This document shows, one piece after another, positions 4,927 to 9,549 of a DNA stretch of 9,549 nucleotides. Made by a program: the position numbers and the translations under genes. Within the stretch, counting starts at the first letter, position 1; each line of letters starts with the position of its first letter. The notes beneath the pieces were generated by a model that did no database searches, had not been told where the DNA came from, and worked only from the letters and a program-made list of their open reading frames with translations. Location of the stretch: NCBI GenBank assembly GCA_964439135.1, contig CAYTNN010000173.1:1-9549 (forward strand). Direction: 5' to 3'. Origin of the DNA: JAFGPJ01 sp964439135. GTDB lineage: Bacteria > Planctomycetota > Phycisphaerae > Sedimentisphaerales > Anaerobacaceae.

Positions 4927-5832
4927 GTGGATGGTTCGATAATAGAGCATACTCCGGTCCTTGCCGGTACGTTAGCTGAGCAGATAAAGCTGCCATCGGA
5001 TGGCGTGATGGTCGATGCGACCATAGGACAAGGAGGTCACAGCCTTCTGCTCGGTAAAACCTTGGGCCCTGAGGCAGTTGTCGTCGGTCTGGATGTCGAT
5101 ATAAATGCTGTCCGAAGGGCCCAGATTAATTTAAAGGAGCTTGCCTGTAAGGTTATTCTGATAAATTCGAATTTTTCTCGAATCGGGGAGGAGCTTGCCA
5201 GTCAGGGCATCGAAAAGGTTGACTTCATACTGGCAGATTTGGGTGTCAGCTCGGTACAGTTGGCCGATGCAGAATTTGGCCTGAGTTTCCAGACAAATAT
5301 GCCTCTTGATATGAGAATTGACAAAAGATTAAAACGCACCGCAGCCGATATAGTTAATAAATCGGATGAAAAATCCCTGGCTGATTTGATTTACGAATTC
5401 GGACAGGACAGGGCCTCGCGACGGATCGCGCGTTTTATTGTCCGGCAACGTGAAATTGAGCCGATAAAGACAACAGGCCAACTGGCACAAATAGTCTGCA
5501 GGGCATTTGCCAAAATAAAGCGAGGCCGAAGAAGCAGAATACATCCGGCAACAAGAACCTTTCAGGCGTTGAGAATTGCAGTCAACGATGAGTTGGAGAA
5601 TTTGAAGAAGCTGCTCGCTTCAGCACCGGATCTGCTGAAAATAAATGGTTATATAGCAGTTATCAGTTTTCATAGCTTGGAAGACAGATTGGTCAAAAGC
5701 GATTTCAGGCAAAATGGAAAGTCAGGTATTTACAGTATCGTCACGAAAAAGCCGATTGTGCCAACCCGAGAGGAAATCAAAGAAAATCGGCGTGCAAGAA
5801 GTGCAAAATTGAGGATCGCACAAAAACAATAA
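4927..5832 (+). CDS. rsmH: 16S rRNA (cytosine(1402)-N4)-methyltransferase RsmH
   Basis: RsmH (MraW) uses SAM to methylate N4 of C1402 in the 16S rRNA decoding site. The 301-residue product shows the family blocks in order: EHTPVL at 7-12, the SAM-binding DATIGQGGHS at 30-39, GLDVD at 54-58, DFILADLGVSSVQLAD at 99-114 (Ala103 where most have Phe), GLSFQTNMPLDMRID at 118-132, IYEFGQDRASRRIA at 155-168, HPATRTFQALRIAVNDEL at 206-223 and ISFHSLEDRLVK at 246-257. The C-terminal tail is slightly shorter than usual but ends in the typical RRARSAKLR. GTG 4927 is the start because an in-frame TGA lies at 4912-4914 and no other start is near. No good Shine-Dalgarno precedes it, so it may depend on read-through from upstream genes. 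The 96 bases before it include an AT-rich stretch without a clear promoter. Confidence 0.95.
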   Translation: MDGSIIEHTPVLAGTLAEQIKLPSDGVMVDATIGQGGHSLLLGKTLGPEAVVVGLDVDINAVRRAQINLKELACKVILINSNFSRIGEELASQGIEKVDFILADLGVSSVQLADAEFGLSFQTNMPLDMRIDKRLKRTAADIVNKSDEKSLADLIYEFGQDRASRRIARFIVRQREIEPIKTTGQLAQIVCRAFAKIKRGRRSRIHPATRTFQALRIAVNDELENLKKLLASAPDLLKINGYIAVISFHSLEDRLVKSDFRQNGKSGIYSIVTKKPIVPTREEIKENRRARSAKLRIAQKQ

Positions 5833-5871
5833 CCTCATTATGCGATCCCCGGAAATAAATGGAGTTTTGTT

Positions 5872-6765
5872 ATGACTTCGGACGCGAAAATTGGATTGCT
5901 GTTAGGCTTGGTATTTATTTCTATAATTGCGTTTGTCATCAATGGTTTGCCCCGCTTTCGCAGTGCTACAAACGGCAGTGAGATGACCACAAACATGGTC
6001 AGCTCACAGAATGATACGCAGCCAATTGGGAGCAGGGAACGTCAAGCTCCTGGACTTTTTGGCTGGACCGAGCAAGCTAACGAACCGACATACGAAGAGA
6101 CTCAGCCTCCCCTTGAGCAAAAGGAGGATGTTCGCTTTAAAATACAATTGCCGAATGACATTTCGGTCGCAAAAGACACTTCAATTATGGAAATTGCCGA
6201 CGAAGTCGAGTCCACTGTACCGGAACCAATCGAGCCGGCTCCGCCGGTACAGATTTCTGAAGAAAAAATTGAGGCCAAGACACCCAAGCCCGCCAGGCCG
6301 GCCCTGCCAAAAGTCTATGTGGTTAGCGAGGGCGATACTCTGGCCGATATCGCCAAGAAGTTATATGGACCTGAGGAAGGCAACAAAAAAGCAAACATCG
6401 CGAAGATATTCGAAGCCAACCGCCAACTGCTGAAAACCGTTGATGCGATCTACGTCGGCCAAAAACTTGCGATACCGCCGCTCGTGGCTTCGCAGGCGGA
6501 TAAGAAGGAAACAGAGAGCACCATTGCAGATTCAATATTTGAGAAGGTAAAATCAATTGGCATCAAGCACCTTTCGACTCGTCCCGACAAAGAAGAGCAG
6601 AGCGTACCATACATTGTGCAGGAAGACGACAATTTATGGCGTATTGCTGCCAGGCAGCTTGGAAATGGCAGCCGGTACCGAGAGATCAGCAAACTCAATG
6701 CCAGTGTCCTTAAGGACGAGAATGATCTAACTGTCGGGATGCTTCTGAGAATGCCGGTTCGATAA
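5872..6765 (+). CDS. Membrane-anchored protein with two LysM domains
   Basis: The 297-residue product has one N-terminal membrane segment (about 7-25, after a short tail with Lys6), then a long low-complexity Pro/Glu/Ala-rich linker (about 30-145), a LysM domain at about 147-203 (YVVSEGDTLADIAKKLYG ... YVGQKLAIPPL), a spacer, and a second LysM at about 245-296 (YIVQEDDNLWRIAARQLG ... LTVGMLLRMP). The first LysM carries an extra GNKKANIA insert. LysM domains bind N-acetylglucosamine-containing glycans, so this is an envelope protein tethered to the inner membrane and gripping peptidoglycan. No enzymatic domain is visible. It lies between rsmH and the ftsL-like gene, where most dcw clusters have nothing, pointing to a role in division or wall remodelling. 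GGAG lies 7 bases before ATG. The LysM call is firm; the division role is inference. Confidence 0.85.
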   Translation: MTSDAKIGLLLGLVFISIIAFVINGLPRFRSATNGSEMTTNMVSSQNDTQPIGSRERQAPGLFGWTEQANEPTYEETQPPLEQKEDVRFKIQLPNDISVAKDTSIMEIADEVESTVPEPIEPAPPVQISEEKIEAKTPKPARPALPKVYVVSEGDTLADIAKKLYGPEEGNKKANIAKIFEANRQLLKTVDAIYVGQKLAIPPLVASQADKKETESTIADSIFEKVKSIGIKHLSTRPDKEEQSVPYIVQEDDNLWRIAARQLGNGSRYREISKLNASVLKDENDLTVGMLLRMPVR

Positions 6766-6850
6766 GGAACGGCAAATCCTTGAGCAGGCATCGGGCCGAA
6801 TATTAGATATTAAGGATTGAACCCCGAACGAATAACGATATACGTTTACA

Positions 6851-7078
6851 ATGTCCCAGTTCCGTTTTGTTTTTGTTGTATTTTGTTTTACGGCTGTTCT
6901 GATATTTGCCGTTAATCTGCGTAGTGCCAATGATCGTATTTTCTATGAGCGTTGTGCATGCAACGCCGATATGAGCCGATTGAAACAGGAGCTTGGCACC
7001 AAGCAGTTGTTGCTGGAAGGCTTGATCAATCCTGCCGCGATTTCACAGCGTGTTGATAAATCAAATACTGACAAATAA
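6851..7078 (+). CDS. ftsL: FtsL-like single-pass division protein
   Basis: The 75-residue product has a short N-terminus (MSQFR), one membrane segment (about 6-22) and a periplasmic helical part with Leu spacing suited to a coiled coil (about 38-60, SRLKQELGTKQLLLEGLI), ending in NPAAISQRV. FtsL proteins share this layout and sit between rsmH and ftsI. The NPxxI ending resembles the family's end region (a Pro followed by a short helix). FtsL partners FtsB/DivIC and activates the FtsW-FtsI pair. The sequence itself is poorly conserved in all bacteria, so the call rests on position, size and topology. At 75 residues it is shorter than most FtsLs. No clear Shine-Dalgarno precedes ATG 6851. Its stop is 3 bases from the next start, suggesting coupled translation. 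Confidence 0.65.
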   Translation: MSQFRFVFVVFCFTAVLIFAVNLRSANDRIFYERCACNADMSRLKQELGTKQLLLEGLINPAAISQRVDKSNTDK

Positions 7079-7081
7079 AAA

Positions 7082-8770
7082 TTGAGAAGCGTTCGAATAA
7101 CCATTTTTTTTTCTTTGTTTCTAATGGTGTCATTTCTGGCACTGGGAGGGCGGTGTTTCTATCTACAGTTTTACAGGAATCAACATTATAGCGAAGCCTG
7201 CCTGGCACAGCGGCGGTCATACAGGAACCTACGGCCTCAGCGTGGCGTAATACTGGATTGTCGGGGCAGAGTGCTTGCCGCAAGCAATAAAGTCCAAACC
7301 ATATTTGCCGAACCGCGAGCGATACAAGACCCGAAAGAGACTTCCTCGGATCTTGCCCCGATTGTGGATATAGGCGCACATATTATTTGCCAACAGATAC
7401 TGGAAAGCCGAAATCCCGGCTTCGCAAGAATCAAGACAACCACAGATTACAATCAATGTAGCGCCGCAACCAAGATTTACGGCATTGGGGTTCAGTCCGA
7501 CTGGCAGAGACATTATCCAATGGGAAACCTTGCGGCAAACGTTATCGGCTTTACGAGTCTCGACAATCGTGGATTAGAAGGAATTGAGCTGAAATACGAC
7601 AAAGAACTCAGTGGTTCAGCCGCACGGAATATTTTCTTTGCCGATGTCTATCGCCGGCCCATTCGGGCAAAACAGCAGGAAGGCATCTTAACCAATGGCA
7701 AAGGGATTATCTTAACTATTGATGCTACTATACAACAGTTCACGCGAGACGAACTCATCAAGCAATACGAAAACTACGAAGCGGAATCGGCAGTAGCGAT
7801 TGTGGCCGAACCGAAGACCGGGGCAATTTTGGCGATGGTTTCACTGCCCGATTTTAATCCTGCAGATATCCGAACAACCGACCCGAATAATTTCCGCAGC
7901 CGGGCAATCACAGATTGGTATGAGCCGGGCAGTATTCTCAAACCGGTTACGGTCGCTATCGCCCTGGAGGCCGGGGTGGTGAACAAGACAGAGAAGATAT
8001 TCTGTGAAAACGGAAACTATCGCGGCGAAGGATTCGGGCGGATCGGAGAATATCGCCGGGGATTCGGAAATTTAACCGTACGGGAGATTCTGATCAACTC
8101 CAGTAATATCGGCATGGCCAAAATCGGACAACGACTCGGCAAAGACAGGCTTCACGACGGGCTGAAACTCTTTGGCTTCGGCAGGAAAACGGGTATCGAG
8201 CTTCCCGGAGAGGTCGATGGGCTGTTAAGGCCTGCGAATACGTGGGACGGTTACAGTGTCACCCGGATACCTTTCGGGCAGGAAATTTGTGTAACCAGTA
8301 TGCAATTAATCCGGGCTTTCTGCATACTTGCCAACGGCGGCCGGCTGGTTCGTCCATTCATGGTCAGAGCGGTTGTCGATAATGACGGAAATATCACCGA
8401 GCTGAAAAGACCGCCGCCGCCGGTTGGGTATATCATCAAACCCGAGGTTGCTAAATGGGTAGTGGGCGAGGCTATGGCCAGCGTAGTCAATGAGGGAACG
8501 GGCAAGAGAGCGAAACTCGACAAGTGGCAGGTGTTCGGCAAAACAGGAACCGCAAATATCGCACTGAGCGACTCAAGAGGCTATTCGGATAGGGATTATG
8601 TTGCTTCCTTTGTCGCCGGTGCACCGGCGGAGGACCCTGCTATTGTAGTGCTGGTCTCGATACGCAAGCCGAATCGGTCGCTCGGCAAAGGCTATACCGG
8701 CGGAGCTGTTTCATCACCGGTAGCGGCCAAAATAATTGAAAGAACGCTCACTTACCTTGGCGTTGAGTAG
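7082..8770 (+). CDS. ftsI: Class B penicillin-binding protein FtsI (septal transpeptidase)
   Basis: FtsI/PBP3 cross-links peptidoglycan at the division site outside the inner membrane. The 562-residue product has a membrane anchor at about 6-24, the start of the dimerisation domain with RPQRGVILDCRGRVLA (about 52-67), and a transpeptidase domain from about 230. All three active-site motifs are present: EPGSILKP with nucleophile Ser284 and Lys287, Ser340-Ser341-Asn342 (SxN), and Lys487-Thr488-Gly489 (KTG). No PASTA repeats follow, so it is of the FtsI rather than the sporulation SpoVD type. TTG 7082 is chosen, 3 bases after the ftsL-like stop, since the first ATG (7124, residue 15) would cut into the membrane segment. 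No Shine-Dalgarno is visible, so translation is probably coupled. The gene that usually comes next, murE, is absent here. Confidence 0.93.
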   Translation: MRSVRITIFFSLFLMVSFLALGGRCFYLQFYRNQHYSEACLAQRRSYRNLRPQRGVILDCRGRVLAASNKVQTIFAEPRAIQDPKETSSDLAPIVDIGAHIICQQILESRNPGFARIKTTTDYNQCSAATKIYGIGVQSDWQRHYPMGNLAANVIGFTSLDNRGLEGIELKYDKELSGSAARNIFFADVYRRPIRAKQQEGILTNGKGIILTIDATIQQFTRDELIKQYENYEAESAVAIVAEPKTGAILAMVSLPDFNPADIRTTDPNNFRSRAITDWYEPGSILKPVTVAIALEAGVVNKTEKIFCENGNYRGEGFGRIGEYRRGFGNLTVREILINSSNIGMAKIGQRLGKDRLHDGLKLFGFGRKTGIELPGEVDGLLRPANTWDGYSVTRIPFGQEICVTSMQLIRAFCILANGGRLVRPFMVRAVVDNDGNITELKRPPPPVGYIIKPEVAKWVVGEAMASVVNEGTGKRAKLDKWQVFGKTGTANIALSDSRGYSDRDYVASFVAGAPAEDPAIVVLVSIRKPNRSLGKGYTGGAVSSPVAAKIIERTLTYLGVE

Positions 8771-8815
8771 AGCCAGGATTCATGCCTTTGGTCCCGGCTC
8801 CGGAGTCTGTAAAAA

Positions 8816-9549
8816 GTGGCCAGAATAATTTACGCCGTCGCGGGAGAAGGATTCGGGCACAGCAGCCGGTCCCACCTGATCGGGCAGAGATTCATCGACG
8901 CCGGCCACGATGTGATGTTCGTGGGCTCGCAGAAGTCACTTCTGTATCTAAAGCAATACTTCGGCCCGCGTGTCAAAGAAGTTTTCGGCCTGTCGTTCGC
9001 TTTCGAGGGCCAGCGCATCGACAAATCGGAAACTCTCAAGAGGAACCTTCTCAAACTGCCGGAGGCCAACAGGCTCAACGATGAGCTTTTCAAGCAGCAT
9101 TTTGAGCCCTTCGGGCCGGAGTTGGTGATATCGGATTTCGAACCTTTCAGCGCCTGGTGGGCCTGGCGAAAAAACGTACCGTTTATCAGTATCGACCACG
9201 AGCACATGCTGACGCTCTGCAAACTCGACCACCCGGCGAAGAACTGGTTTTCCCGACTGACCGCCAGCGTGGTGACCGAGTGCCATTATATCGGGGCGGT
9301 TGCCTATATCATCCTGAATTTCTTTGAATCGCCGCTGCGGATCGATTCGGCGGTTTTAGCACCGCCCATCGTAAGGCCCATCGTTACAGCACTGAAGGCC
9401 GAGCCGGGCGAGCATATCCTGCTGTATTCCACGACCGGCACCGGCCGGGATCAATTGCGGGATCTCCTGCAAAATTTCGCCGCCCAGAAGTTTTATATAT
9501 ACGGCTTCGACGAGGATGCCGAATATGAGAACTGCATTTTCAAGAAGCG
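8816..9549 (+). CDS. MJ1255-type glycosyltransferase, partial (3' end outside window)
   Basis: The frame from GTG 8816 runs open for 244 codons to the window end. The start is fixed by an in-frame TAA at 8810-8812, and CGGAG at 8801-8805 gives a Shine-Dalgarno 10 bases upstream. The product begins ARIIYAVAGEGFGHSSRS, the GxGxGH-type N-terminus of GT-B glycosyltransferases related to MurG and to M. jannaschii MJ1255, followed by RFIDAGHDVMFVG, ELVISDFEPFSAWWAW (about 102-117) and VPFISIDHEHMLT, all typical of that family's N-terminal acceptor-side domain. HILLYSTTGTGRDQLRDLL (about 202-220) starts the C-terminal nucleotide-sugar domain, cut by the window edge. No signal peptide is seen, so it is probably cytoplasmic. 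It lies 45 bases after ftsI on the same strand and may be cotranscribed. Acceptor and sugar are unknown. Base composition is more GC-rich than in the upstream genes. Confidence 0.82.
   Translation, partial: MARIIYAVAGEGFGHSSRSHLIGQRFIDAGHDVMFVGSQKSLLYLKQYFGPRVKEVFGLSFAFEGQRIDKSETLKRNLLKLPEANRLNDELFKQHFEPFGPELVISDFEPFSAWWAWRKNVPFISIDHEHMLTLCKLDHPAKNWFSRLTASVVTECHYIGAVAYIILNFFESPLRIDSAVLAPPIVRPIVTALKAEPGEHILLYSTTGTGRDQLRDLLQNFAAQKFYIYGFDEDAEYENCIFKK

Noticed and set aside
4233..5024. Minus-strand ORFs across mraZ, the small ORF and the rsmH start
   Set aside because: They are antisense shadows of recognisable plus-strand genes, with no ribosome sites or domains.
6775..6818. AATCCTT/AAGGATT inverted repeat between the LysM and ftsL-like genes as a terminator
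   Set aside because: A 7-bp stem with a 30-base loop and no T-tract in the middle of an apparent operon; probably chance.
8782..9084. 100-codon plus-strand ORF after ftsI
   Set aside because: It is a shadow of the glycosyltransferase frame starting at GTG 8816, which is open to the window end and matches a known family. The 8782 product is Arg/Pro-rich with no domain.

Overview
The window looks like a chromosomal piece of a planctomycete, most likely from class Phycisphaerae. This rests on two things: a left flank packed with an interspersed repeat that reads as KQSQF/KTNPI-type peptides, which I recall from many such genomes, and a division gene order mraZ - small ORF - rsmH - LysM protein - ftsL-like - ftsI. 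The taxonomic call is inference, because no rRNA or other marker lies in the window.

Left part (1-743): repeat-rich, AT-leaning DNA with at least five copies of a short A-rich repeat, two perfect 10-bp tandem duplications, three clean hairpins and a nested inverted repeat. The only likely gene here is a 35-codon ORF at 602-709 with a good Shine-Dalgarno. The longer ORF at 157-513 is largely made of the repeat.

Accessory genes (744-3264): an outer-membrane beta-barrel protein on the plus strand converges on a large HlyD/MacA-type membrane-fusion adaptor on the minus strand. No transporter partner is visible for the adaptor. The next ~800 bases (3265-4059) hold no confident gene. Two stop-interrupted or start-less reading frames could be gene remnants, and there is one 51-codon ORF.

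Division and cell-wall cluster (4060-8770): a near-consensus sigma-70-type promoter, overlapped by GTGG direct repeats that fit an MraZ operator, drives mraZ (4123). A 69-codon unidentified ORF follows, then rsmH (16S rRNA C1402 N4-methyltransferase), a membrane-anchored protein with two LysM domains, a short single-pass coiled-coil protein in the ftsL position, and ftsI (class B penicillin-binding protein with SxxK, SxN and KTG motifs intact). All are on the plus strand with short gaps and read as one operon. Together they would tune expression (MraZ), modify the ribosome (RsmH), bind peptidoglycan (LysM) and make septal cross-links (FtsL-like/FtsI).

Right edge (8816-9549): after ftsI the expected murE is not present. 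Instead a GTG-started, MJ1255-type glycosyltransferase begins 45 bases downstream and runs off the window.

I do not see a defence system, mobile element, CRISPR array or RNA gene. The most interesting items are the MraZ operator architecture, the unassigned small protein and LysM protein inside the dcw cluster, and the repeat family.
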